DNA of 14,704 nucleotides from the NCBI GenBank assembly GCA_030597965.1, contig JAUVQU010000039.1:1-14704 (forward strand), written 5' to 3'. Below are positions 6,466 through 14,014 of this stretch, piece after piece (the first letter of the stretch is position 1; the number at the start of each line of letters is the position of its first letter). Under the pieces are notes generated by a model, which ran no database searches, was not told where the DNA came from, and saw nothing but the letters and a program-made list of their open reading frames with translations. The translations under genes were made by a program, and so were the position numbers. This DNA is from Cellvibrionaceae bacterium (GTDB lineage Bacteria > Pseudomonadota > Gammaproteobacteria > Pseudomonadales > Cellvibrionaceae).

Positions 6466-7311
6466 TCAATTTATTTTTTTGCTTACATCTGCTTCAGTGG
6501 TCGCACATCGATAGGCCCACCAAAGCAACCAAAGACCGCCCAGAATCATCGGCAAACACAGTAGCTGGCCGCGGGTCATCCAGCCCAAGACATCAAAACC
6601 GATATGCCCATCCGGCTCACGTACAAATTCAACCACAAAACGGAAGCAACCATACAAGGTCACAAACAGGGCGGTCACCGCCATTTTCGGGCGCGGCTTT
6701 GATGAATACCAATAGATGATAACGAACAACAACAAACCCTCTAAACAGGCCTGATAAAGTTGTGAAGGATAGCGCGCCAATTGCGAAGGGTCATTAGGAA
6801 ACACCATACCCCAACTTGAATCCGTTGCCCGGCCCCATAATTCTTGCCCTATAAAATTACCAAGGCGACCCAGGCCCAAACCCAACGGCACCAGCGGTAT
6901 AATAAAATCAGTGAGCGCCCAGTAGGACCTATTGATCTTCCGGGCATACAAAAACATCGCCACGGCCACTCCGAGAAAGCCACCATGGAATGACATGCCG
7001 CCTTCCCAAACACGTAACAGCCACATTGGGTCTGCCAGAAAGCGATCAAAATGATAGAAGAGCACGTAACCAAAGCGACCGCCAAGAATAACCCCGACAG
7101 CACCGTAGACAATCAAATCTTCTACCTGTGACTGTTTAACCGCCGTAGTGGGGAGCGCGGCTCGACGCATAGCCAACCACCAGGCAAAAGCAAAACCCAG
7201 CAGATACATAATGCCGTACCAATGCACCTGCAAAGGGCCAAGCACCTTACCCGCAAATTCAATCGGACCGATGGAGAAGGCAACAGGGTCTAAGGAGGGG
7301 TAGGTCAACAT
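6466..7311 (-). CDS. lgt: Prolipoprotein diacylglyceryl transferase
   Basis: The product is 281 residues. This inner-membrane enzyme moves diacylglycerol from phosphatidylglycerol to the lipobox cysteine of prolipoproteins. It has about seven hydrophobic segments. Signatures are VHWYGIMYLLGFAFAW at 29-44 (Tyr32), MSFHGGFLG at 106-114 (His109), GLGRLGNFIGQELWGR at 146-161 (Arg149, Asn152) and VREPDGHIGF at 230-239 (Arg231). These match the residues known to be essential in E. coli Lgt. The ribosome site before the ATG is weak. The gene heads lgt-thyA-folA, and lgt-thyA order is kept in E. coli and Pseudomonas. A substrate candidate, the imelysin-like lipoprotein, is in this window. Confidence 0.97.
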   Translation of the reverse strand: MLTYPSLDPVAFSIGPIEFAGKVLGPLQVHWYGIMYLLGFAFAWWLAMRRAALPTTAVKQSQVEDLIVYGAVGVILGGRFGYVLFYHFDRFLADPMWLLRVWEGGMSFHGGFLGVAVAMFLYARKINRSYWALTDFIIPLVPLGLGLGRLGNFIGQELWGRATDSSWGMVFPNDPSQLARYPSQLYQACLEGLLLFVIIYWYSSKPRPKMAVTALFVTLYGCFRFVVEFVREPDGHIGFDVLGWMTRGQLLCLPMILGGLWLLWWAYRCATTEADVSKKIN

Positions 7312-7366
7312 AAAAACGTTTATCCGTCATTGGTGGGAATTGATACCCATCCATAATTGAATCGCC

Positions 7367-7395
7367 ATCATAGCCAGTCTGGCCTACGCATTAAA
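7367..7395 (-). promoter_or_regulatory. Weak candidate promoter upstream of lgt
   Basis: On the minus strand TTTAAT (3 of 6) and TATGAT (5 of 6) are spaced by 17 bases, in the 171-base gap between the TauE-type gene and lgt. The -10 lies 55 bases before the lgt ATG. No clear intrinsic terminator for the upstream gene is seen, so read-through is also possible. Confidence 0.28.
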
Positions 7396-7482
7396 CCTAA
7401 AAAGCGCAGCTTAATCACGAAAGTCCGCGCACCAAAAGTAGGCACCCTGAGGCGAGCTCTTTGCGCACCTGCATTTTCTAGG

Positions 7483-8277
7483 TTAAGTGGCTGAAAAAAA
7501 CAACTGGCCTGCCACCAGCAAAAGTACCAATGCAAAAGCCCGCTGTAACTTATCGGCTGGCAGCTGGTGAGCCAATTTAGCTCCCAAACGGGCGGTTGGC
7601 ACGCTGCAAATCGTCAGGCCAACAAACGCAGGCCAATAAATAAATCCCGTACTACCGGCCGGTAAACTCGGGTGCCCCCAACCCTGCCATAAAAAAGACA
7701 AACTGCCCGCCAAAGCCAGCGGCAGACTCTGAGCCGCCGAGGTCGCCACCGCCTTTTGCATAGGCACACTGCAATAACGTAAATAGGGCACTGTCAGCGA
7801 CCCACCACCAATACCAAATAGAGATGCAATAGTTCCGAAAATGGTCGATACCACGCCACAACCTAGCAGGCCCGGCAAATTGGTTTTATCCTGCACAAAA
7901 GACATCAGCATCGACACACCGACAAAAACAAGAAAGGTTGCAAACGCCATTTGTAAGACCGAACCATTGAGCTGCGCTGCAAACACGCCCCCCATCCAGG
8001 CACCCAGCAAAATACCCGGCACCCAGCGCTTCAACAACTCTACATCAACGGCTCTTTTCTGGATGTGAATCCGGGTCGACATAGCAGCGTTAACCACTAT
8101 GCAGGCCAAAGATGTGCCTACCGCCATGTGTGTGAGCACGGAAGCATCGTAATTCAGCAGCGCAAAACTGTAGATCAGCGCCGGCACCATAATCACACCA
8201 CCACCCAGCCCAAACAGTCCTGCGACCAAACCGGCAACCGCTCCCACCAGCGCGAACAACAATCCAACACTCAACAT
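7483..8277 (-). CDS. TauE/SafE (DUF81) family membrane permease
   Basis: The product is 264 residues and strongly hydrophobic, with about eight membrane segments. Two internal repeats each begin with the family motif: GLFGLGGGVIMVP at 20-32 and SLFGIGGGSLTVP at 152-164. This two-fold repeat defines the TauE/SafE family, whose members are proposed exporters or importers of sulfite, sulfoacetate and other small anions. The substrate cannot be told from sequence. AAGG lies 7 bases upstream of the ATG. It is divergent from the NRDE gene (90 bases apart) and 171 bases before lgt. From memory, Pseudomonas has a similar membrane protein near lgt. Confidence 0.93.
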   Translation of the reverse strand: MLSVGLLFALVGAVAGLVAGLFGLGGGVIMVPALIYSFALLNYDASVLTHMAVGTSLACIVVNAAMSTRIHIQKRAVDVELLKRWVPGILLGAWMGGVFAAQLNGSVLQMAFATFLVFVGVSMLMSFVQDKTNLPGLLGCGVVSTIFGTIASLFGIGGGSLTVPYLRYCSVPMQKAVATSAAQSLPLALAGSLSFLWQGWGHPSLPAGSTGFIYWPAFVGLTICSVPTARLGAKLAHQLPADKLQRAFALVLLLVAGQLFFSAT

Positions 8278-8367
8278 ATATCGACCTTACCCCCACCCCA
8301 AAGAACCCACGGCATACCATCGGAAATGCTACACTTCTTACCTCTATTGTCCGAACCACTTAAACTT

Positions 8368-9159
8368 ATGTGCTTAATCACATTCGCGCTAAAGCAGCAC
8401 CCCACCTACCCCCTGATCATCGCAGCCAACCGTGATGAGTTTTTTGAGCGGCCGACGCAATTCGCAAATTTCTGGCCTGAATATAACGATCCTCAACTGC
8501 TCGCAGGAAAAGATTTACGCGGCGGCGGCACCTGGCTTGGCATAACCAATAAAGGTGAACTGGCAGCACTTACTAACTTTAGAGAAAGCGGCACTGACAA
8601 CATCAACGCCCCTTCACGCGGTCTGCTTCCTCTCCACTATCTCACCATTGCCCACGCCACATTCTGGAAGCAACTCAATAACGAAAAACAGCAATATGAA
8701 GGCTTCAATCTGATCGCTGGCAATGCAAACGATCTTAACTATTACAGCAACCGTGCCCAGCACCAACCACAAAAACTCACGCCCGGAGTCTACAGCCTTA
8801 GCAACGGGCTTATTAATAGTGATTGGCCTAAGGTCAACTCCAGCAGATACGAGCTGGAAAAAATTATTCAAAACACTGCAGCCACTTCTATTGACGCACT
8901 TTGCGAACCGCTCTTTACCATGCTCCGAGACAACACCGTCACACACCAAGGCCTGCCAGATACGGGCGTACCCCTCGAGCTAGAGCAACAACTCTCTTCA
9001 CGCTTTATACAACACCCCGATTTAACGCATTATGGCACGCGCTGCAGCACGCTTATCTTTTTCAATCAGAGCGGTCAGATAGATTTTCACGAGAAGAGTT
9101 TTGATGCACAAGGTGCTGAGACAGAGATGGTTCACCACCAACTACAGACATCCAAATAA
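8368..9159 (+). CDS. NRDE-family protein (TANGO2 homologue)
   Basis: The product is 263 residues from the ATG at 8368. The family signature is at the N-terminus: MCLITFAL with Cys2, then NRDEFFERPT at 21-30. DLRGGGTWLGIT (49-60), APSRG (81-85), LSNGLI (144-149) and YGTRCSTL (222-229) follow. The start is fixed by the invariant Met-Cys; the open frame continues back to 8065 only as antisense of the TauE-type gene. No good ribosome site is visible. Eukaryotic TANGO2 and bacterial homologues have been linked to heme trafficking, and the fold is Ntn-hydrolase-like; the bacterial function is not settled. It is divergent from the permease and ends 6 bases from the ptsP stop. Confidence 0.93.
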   Translation: MCLITFALKQHPTYPLIIAANRDEFFERPTQFANFWPEYNDPQLLAGKDLRGGGTWLGITNKGELAALTNFRESGTDNINAPSRGLLPLHYLTIAHATFWKQLNNEKQQYEGFNLIAGNANDLNYYSNRAQHQPQKLTPGVYSLSNGLINSDWPKVNSSRYELEKIIQNTAATSIDALCEPLFTMLRDNTVTHQGLPDTGVPLELEQQLSSRFIQHPDLTHYGTRCSTLIFFNQSGQIDFHEKSFDAQGAETEMVHHQLQTSK

Positions 9160-9165
9160 CATAAC

Positions 9166-11427
9166 CTAGTGAGTAATCTTGGGGCCAAACAGGCGGGCAA
9201 AGCCTCCCTTTTCGAAGGCTTTGTCCATGCAACGACCAACCGATTCCGCATCCGGCTGAGCCATGACTTCCTGTAACAAGGCATCGGCCTCAGCCAAACT
9301 CACGCCCCGAATAGCCGACTTTACTTTAGGCAAGTTAGTGGCGTTCATCGACAGGACATCGTAACCCATCGCTAACAACAAAATTGCCGCGCCCGGATCA
9401 CCTGCAAGCTCACCACAGATACTGACACTGGAACCTTGGCTGTGCCCCGCACGGGCAACTTGCTCCAACGCACGCAATACAGCGGGATGAAAAGCCTGAT
9501 ACAGATCTGCCACCTGAGGATTGTTGCGGTCTACCGCCAATAAATATTGTGTTAAGTCGTTACTGCCCACGGAAAGAAAATCTGAACGAGCCGCCAATTC
9601 CTTCGCTTGATAAACCGCCGCCGGCACCTCAATCATCACACCAATGGGGGGCAATTCTATTTCGAAGCCCTCTTCTATCAATTCATTGTAGGCCCTGAAA
9701 ATCAGTTTTTTTGCGGCCTCTAACTCACCGACACTGGCAATCATCGGCAACATAATACGCAAATTATTTAAGCCCTCACTGGCCTTGAGCATAGCGCGCA
9801 CCTGCGCCAAAAAAATCTCCGGGTGATCGAGCGTGACACGGATACCACGCCAACCGAGGAAGGGGTTTTCCTCTTTAATCGGAAAATAAGACAGGGCTTT
9901 ATCACCACCGATATCCAAGGTACGCATGGTCACTGTGTGAGGCGCAAATGCCTCCAACTGCTCACGGTAGATAGCCCGCTGCTCTTCTTCCGAGGGAAAG
10001 CGATCACGCAGTAGGAACGGAATCTCTGTTCGATAAAGGCCCACCCCCTCTGCACCTCGCTCCAGAGAGCGCACCACATCAGCCATCAAACCGGTATTTA
10101 CCCACAGAGATACACGATATTTGTCAGTAGTCTCACAGGGCAAATCCTTTAAGGCTTCCAGCCCCTTGACCAGCTTCGCCTCTTCAACACAGATCTCTTC
10201 ATATTCTTTGCGTAGATCCGGGCCTGGGTCAGCGTATAAAACACCTCGGTAGCCATCCACAATTAGCTCTCGATCGCTGACTTGTGTAAACGGAAAATCT
10301 ACCGCACCCATCACCGTTGGAATGCCCATCGCCCGGGCTAAAATTGCAACGTGTGAGTTGCCGGAGCCCTGTACTGACACCATGCCGATCAATTTTTCAT
10401 AGGGTATTTCACCAAGCATAGAGGCGGTCAGTTCTTCGCCTACCAAAATCGCCTTGTCCGGAAATTCATAATTATTCTCAGAGGTGCTCTGAAGCTGCGC
10501 CAATACACGCTGGCCAAGGTCTCGAATATCCGCTGCACGCTCACGCAGATACGGATCATTCATGCCGCTAAAGGTACGCTCGTGCTCAAGAATTACCTCA
10601 CTCCACGCGTAGGCGGCGGTCACGCCCTCACCGATACGATCCGTCACCTCCGCAATTAGGGTAACGTCATTGAGCATGGCCAAATAGGCTTCAAATAGCG
10701 CCTGCTCTTGTGTGTTAAGACGCGATTTGAGCTGCTCACCCAAATCACCAATAACCTCTTGGGCCGCATTTAAACCACTCTGAAAAAAGCTAATTTCCGC
10801 TTCAATATCGGTGATCTCTTTATAGGGCACCGAACGCAAATCTGCCGCTTGTGACATCACCACAGCACGGCCTATAGCGACCCCAGGCGCTCCAGCCACA
10901 CCCACAAATTTTGCATCCTGCCCCCTCTGCCTCATCGAGTCTAACGCACCAGTGGCACGGGCATGGGCTATAACACCAGCTAACTGAGCCGACATGGTCA
11001 CCAGAAAGGCTTCATCACCCTCGTCAAAACGACGCTCTTCGTATTGCTGGATAACCAACACGCCCAGTACTTCACGGTGGTGAATAATCGGCGTTCCCAG
11101 AAATGAATTAAGACGCTCTTCACCCGTCTCGGAAAAATATTGATATTTAGGGTGTGCTGTTGCCTGCTTGAGATTAATCGTTTCTTCACGGGCTGCCACG
11201 TGACCAACCAACCCCTCATCAAGCCCCAAACTAACCTGCCCAACGGAATCGGCATTCAAGCCATCGGTCGCCATTAACATATAGCGCTGATTAGAGTCGA
11301 GAAGATAGGCCGAACAGACCTCAGTTTTCATGACGGTTTTGACGCGACGAACAATAATGTCCAATGCCGACTGCAAATCACGGGCGGCATTAACTTCCTG
11401 GACGATACTGCGCAGTGAATTAAGCAT
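9166..11427 (-). CDS. ptsP: Phosphoenolpyruvate phosphotransferase, enzyme I-Ntr
   Basis: The product is 753 residues, matching E. coli PtsP (748). It has an N-terminal GAF domain at about 1-160 and an enzyme I N-domain at about 172-400 with phospho-histidine His359 in GSGNSHVAILARAMGIPTVMG. The PEP-binding barrel at about 430-735 carries GLYRTEIPFL (Arg466), MRTLDIGGDK (501-510), metal ligands Glu600 and Asp624 (GSNDLTQY) and catalytic Cys671 in CGELAGD. It passes phosphate from PEP to NPr in the nitrogen PTS, a regulatory chain tuning nitrogen, potassium and envelope functions. The GAF domain senses glutamine or 2-oxoglutarate in enterics. It follows rppH by 3 bases, so the two are co-transcribed as in E. 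coli. Confidence 0.97.
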   Translation of the reverse strand: MLNSLRSIVQEVNAARDLQSALDIIVRRVKTVMKTEVCSAYLLDSNQRYMLMATDGLNADSVGQVSLGLDEGLVGHVAAREETINLKQATAHPKYQYFSETGEERLNSFLGTPIIHHREVLGVLVIQQYEERRFDEGDEAFLVTMSAQLAGVIAHARATGALDSMRQRGQDAKFVGVAGAPGVAIGRAVVMSQAADLRSVPYKEITDIEAEISFFQSGLNAAQEVIGDLGEQLKSRLNTQEQALFEAYLAMLNDVTLIAEVTDRIGEGVTAAYAWSEVILEHERTFSGMNDPYLRERAADIRDLGQRVLAQLQSTSENNYEFPDKAILVGEELTASMLGEIPYEKLIGMVSVQGSGNSHVAILARAMGIPTVMGAVDFPFTQVSDRELIVDGYRGVLYADPGPDLRKEYEEICVEEAKLVKGLEALKDLPCETTDKYRVSLWVNTGLMADVVRSLERGAEGVGLYRTEIPFLLRDRFPSEEEQRAIYREQLEAFAPHTVTMRTLDIGGDKALSYFPIKEENPFLGWRGIRVTLDHPEIFLAQVRAMLKASEGLNNLRIMLPMIASVGELEAAKKLIFRAYNELIEEGFEIELPPIGVMIEVPAAVYQAKELAARSDFLSVGSNDLTQYLLAVDRNNPQVADLYQAFHPAVLRALEQVARAGHSQGSSVSICGELAGDPGAAILLLAMGYDVLSMNATNLPKVKSAIRGVSLAEADALLQEVMAQPDAESVGRCMDKAFEKGGFARLFGPKITH

Positions 11428-11430
11428 GGA

Positions 11431-11946
11431 TTAGTCCCCAGCCCCCTGCAGCGCAAATGAAGATTCCAACGCAGCGTGCGCTACCGATAGTTCTTTTAAA
11501 GCGCGTCGATACACATCGCGCTTGAAACTCACAACCTGATCCAATGGGAACCAGTAACTAACCCAGCGCCAGCCATCAAATTCTGCCGGGCCATTATGAG
11601 CCTGCATATTAAGAGCCGAGTCATCACTCAGCAGCTCAAGTAAAAACCATTTTTGCTTTTGCCCAACACACAGAGGTTTCGAGCCGTGACGCAACAACCG
11701 CTTAGGCAAACGATAGCGAAGCCAGCCTTTCGTGCACGCAACAATTCGAACATCCTCTTTTTTCAGACCGACTTCTTCGTACAGCTCACGGTAGAGCGCC
11801 TGTTCAGAGCTCTCGTTGGCGTTAATGCCCCCCTGTGGGAACTGCCACGCGTCCTGCCCACCGATCCGGCGCGCCCAAAGCAACTGACCTTGAGTATTGG
11901 CAATCACAATACCTACATTCGGTCTAAAACCGTCAGAGTCAATCAC
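11431..11946 (-). CDS. rppH: RNA pyrophosphohydrolase (Nudix family)
   Basis: The product is 171 residues (E. coli 176). RppH removes pyrophosphate from the 5' triphosphate end of mRNA and so starts decay by RNase E. The Nudix box is complete from Gly39 to Leu61, with Glu45, Arg53-Glu54 and Glu57-Glu58. FRPNVGIVIAN at 7-17 and DAWQFPQGGI at 32-41 are typical of RppH, as is the C-terminal FKRDVYRRAL at 142-151. The start is GTG at 11946, with AAGGA 8 bases upstream. It heads the rppH-ptsP pair (3-base gap) and is divergent from the HAD phosphatase across a 188-base gap in which I see no strong promoter. Confidence 0.97.
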   Translation of the reverse strand: MIDSDGFRPNVGIVIANTQGQLLWARRIGGQDAWQFPQGGINANESSEQALYRELYEEVGLKKEDVRIVACTKGWLRYRLPKRLLRHGSKPLCVGQKQKWFLLELLSDDSALNMQAHNGPAEFDGWRWVSYWFPLDQVVSFKRDVYRRALKELSVAHAALESSFALQGAGD

Positions 11947-12134
11947 CCAAGGCTTCCTTATAATTATGAGTCAATAAATTTAACAGCTGGACATTGTTCC
12001 ACAAATACCAATTTTTCACCAATCAAGACTAACGACCCCAAAAAAACAACCACCTGCTGGTGATAACACCTACACAAAGTTAATTCGCCTCTGTATCCTT
12101 TCTCCCGCAAACATCCCCATACTGAGGTAAACCC

Positions 12135-12809
12135 GTGAACTTAGCCATTTTCGACTTAGACAATACCCTGATCGCCACCGACAGCGACCACCAATGGGGC
12201 GAGTTCATGGTGGAACATGGGTTGGTTGATGCCGAGATCTACAAAACCGAAAACGATCGTTTTTATCAAGATTACGAGCGCGGTGAATTAGACATCCAAG
12301 CCTACCTGGAGTTCTCACTAAAACCATTAACGCTCTTTTCGATGACTGAATTGCGTCAATTGCACAAACAATTCACCAAAGAAAAAATCGACCCAGCCCT
12401 CCTGGAAAAAGCGGCAAAACTTTTAAAGAAGCACCGAGACAAGGGCGATTTCCTGTTAATTATCACCTCAACCAACCGCTTTATCACCCAACCCATTGCC
12501 GACTCACTGGGCGTTGATGCGCTACTGGCCACAGAAGCCGAAATCATTAATAACCGCTACACAGGCAAAATGATTGGCACGCCCTGCTTCCAAGCTGGGA
12601 AAATCAGTCGTCTGCAGCAATGGCTGGATGAAGAAGCCCAGTTACAAGGTTATAAAGGCAACGCTGAAAATTACTATTTTTACTCTGACTCCATCAACGA
12701 TTTACCGCTCCTAGAGCAGAGCGCGCATCCTGTTGCGGTCGACCCCGATGACGCATTACGCCAAAAAGCTGAAGAAAATAATTGGCCTATCATCAGCCTT
12801 CGTGCTTAA
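12135..12809 (+). CDS. HAD-IB family phosphatase (SerB-like)
   Basis: The product is 224 residues. All HAD motifs are visible: motif I FDLDNTLIATD at 6-16 (nucleophile Asp7, acid/base Asp9), motif II ITSTN at 110-114, Lys156 (QAGKISRL), and motif III YSDSINDLPLL at 183-193 (Asp185, Asp189). A helical cap fills about 17-100. This is the HAD subfamily IB group, which includes phosphoserine phosphatase-like enzymes; the substrate is unknown. The start is GTG, with GAGG 7 bases upstream. In Pseudomonas a HAD hydrolase also stands beside rppH and ptsP, from memory. The next gene follows after 36 bases on the same strand, so they may share a transcript. Confidence 0.94.
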   Translation: MNLAIFDLDNTLIATDSDHQWGEFMVEHGLVDAEIYKTENDRFYQDYERGELDIQAYLEFSLKPLTLFSMTELRQLHKQFTKEKIDPALLEKAAKLLKKHRDKGDFLLIITSTNRFITQPIADSLGVDALLATEAEIINNRYTGKMIGTPCFQAGKISRLQQWLDEEAQLQGYKGNAENYYFYSDSINDLPLLEQSAHPVAVDPDDALRQKAEENNWPIISLRA

Positions 12810-12845
12810 ACTTAGGGCTGAATAATTACAAAAGCAGCCGAACCC

Positions 12846-14000
12846 ATGTCACAAGTCTCTCGACCTTTAATATTTTTAGCGATAACCGTTCTGATCGGGC
12901 TGCTTTCAGGGTGCGATAAAAAAACGCCCGATCCTATTCAAACGCCAAACCCAAAAGTCGCGCAGAAGACAGTTCAACTCAACACTGAAAATCCTATCTG
13001 GCAGCTTGCCAGCCAAAGTTTAGATCTCTGCATCAGCGAAGCACAAGCACTGCAAGTAAACATTGAACAGCTACTGGCCAACCCCTCTACAGACACGCTC
13101 AATAAAACTCGCCAGCAGTGGCATAAAAGCCACAATCACGTACAGCGGCTCGCCCCCTACTTCACCTTAGGCACCATCAATCCCGGGCTCTTTGGCCACC
13201 TCAAACGGGACTATTTCCAGTTAGAAGCATGGCCCATCCAGCCAGGCTACCTTGATTACTTTGGCGACTATCTCCACTCTGGATTAACCAACGACATAAC
13301 CGTTCAGATCTCTGCCGACAACCTGCGCCAACAACACGGCTTCACAGACGACGGTGAAATGGTCTTGGGACTACACCCAATGGCTTACTTATTATGGGGC
13401 GCGGACAACAATCGTCCCATTGAGGATTTCAAGCAAATAACCCAATTAAGCCCAGAACAAGTCGCTAACGGCCTGAAAATTAGCGACTTACCCAGTAATC
13501 GTCGGCGAAAATTATTAGCCTTACAGGCACAGCTACTGGTAGAAGATCTTCGTGGCACAAAATCCGGAATGCTTCAGAACGCAAGTGAAATAACCGAGAT
13601 ATACGGGAATCTAAAACAAAGTGAGCGATCACTTATGTGGAGAAATTCCATTCTTTTTTTACTCGAACACGACATCCTGAAGCGGCAAATAACACCCCTG
13701 GCCGAATCGCAAAACTCCGCCAAGCGGCACAATCAATACGCAGGACACAACGCAATAACCGCACGCCAAAATATAGCAGCCGTTGAGAAATTACTTTGGG
13801 TTAGTACACCGGAGAATCAATACCCATTGATTGATCGGCTATTACCCGACGCAGAACAACAAGCGACACTCCGCGAGCATTTACAGTCCAGCCAGCAACA
13901 ACTAACCGAACTGGATCAATTGAAAACAACCGCCCCAGCAGAAAATATAGAAAAGCTTCGCAAGGAATTAGAGTCCGCAATTAAACTACTGACTCTTTAA
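12846..14000 (+). CDS. Imelysin-like (M75/ICMP) lipoprotein with altered GxHxxE motif
   Basis: The product is 384 residues. A lipoprotein signal with lipobox LLSGC ends at Cys23, and Asp24 follows, which in E. coli retains lipoproteins in the inner membrane. Family features are a helical body, QWHKSHNHVQRLAPYF at 91-106, LEAWPIQPGYLDYF at 126-139, GLHPMAYLLWG at 175-185 and RPIEDF at 190-195. The usual imelysin motif GxHxxE appears as GLHPMA: His177 is kept but the glutamate is Ala180. Imelysins are periplasmic or outer-membrane proteins tied to iron or copper uptake, and peptidase activity is doubtful. The ribosome site is weak. The gene converges with the methyltransferase gene, 14 bases between stops. 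Confidence 0.86.
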   Translation: MSQVSRPLIFLAITVLIGLLSGCDKKTPDPIQTPNPKVAQKTVQLNTENPIWQLASQSLDLCISEAQALQVNIEQLLANPSTDTLNKTRQQWHKSHNHVQRLAPYFTLGTINPGLFGHLKRDYFQLEAWPIQPGYLDYFGDYLHSGLTNDITVQISADNLRQQHGFTDDGEMVLGLHPMAYLLWGADNNRPIEDFKQITQLSPEQVANGLKISDLPSNRRRKLLALQAQLLVEDLRGTKSGMLQNASEITEIYGNLKQSERSLMWRNSILFLLEHDILKRQITPLAESQNSAKRHNQYAGHNAITARQNIAAVEKLLWVSTPENQYPLIDRLLPDAEQQATLREHLQSSQQQLTELDQLKTTAPAENIEKLRKELESAIKLLTL

Positions 14001-14014
14001 GAAAAACTGAACCA

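Noticed and set aside
6849..7112. Minus-strand frame of 87 codons inside lgt
   Set aside because: It lies within the clear Lgt frame, and its Trp/Cys-rich product is typical of an out-of-frame shadow.
7440..7482. Terminator after the TauE-type gene
   Set aside because: An imperfect GC-rich hairpin can be drawn in the gap but no U tract follows it.
8065..8367. N-terminal extension of the NRDE gene, open in frame back to 8065
   Set aside because: The extra 101 codons are antisense to the TauE-type permease gene and of low-complexity composition. NRDE proteins begin with Met-Cys, which matches the ATG at 8368.
8614..8949. Minus-strand frame of 111 codons opposite the NRDE gene
   Set aside because: Fully antisense to a well-supported gene, with no recognisable domain.
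11947..12134. Promoters or operator in the rppH/HAD divergent gap
   Set aside because: Several TTG-like boxes occur but none has a good partner at proper spacing, and small palindromes (TGGA/TCCA, CACC/GGTG) have only 4-base arms.
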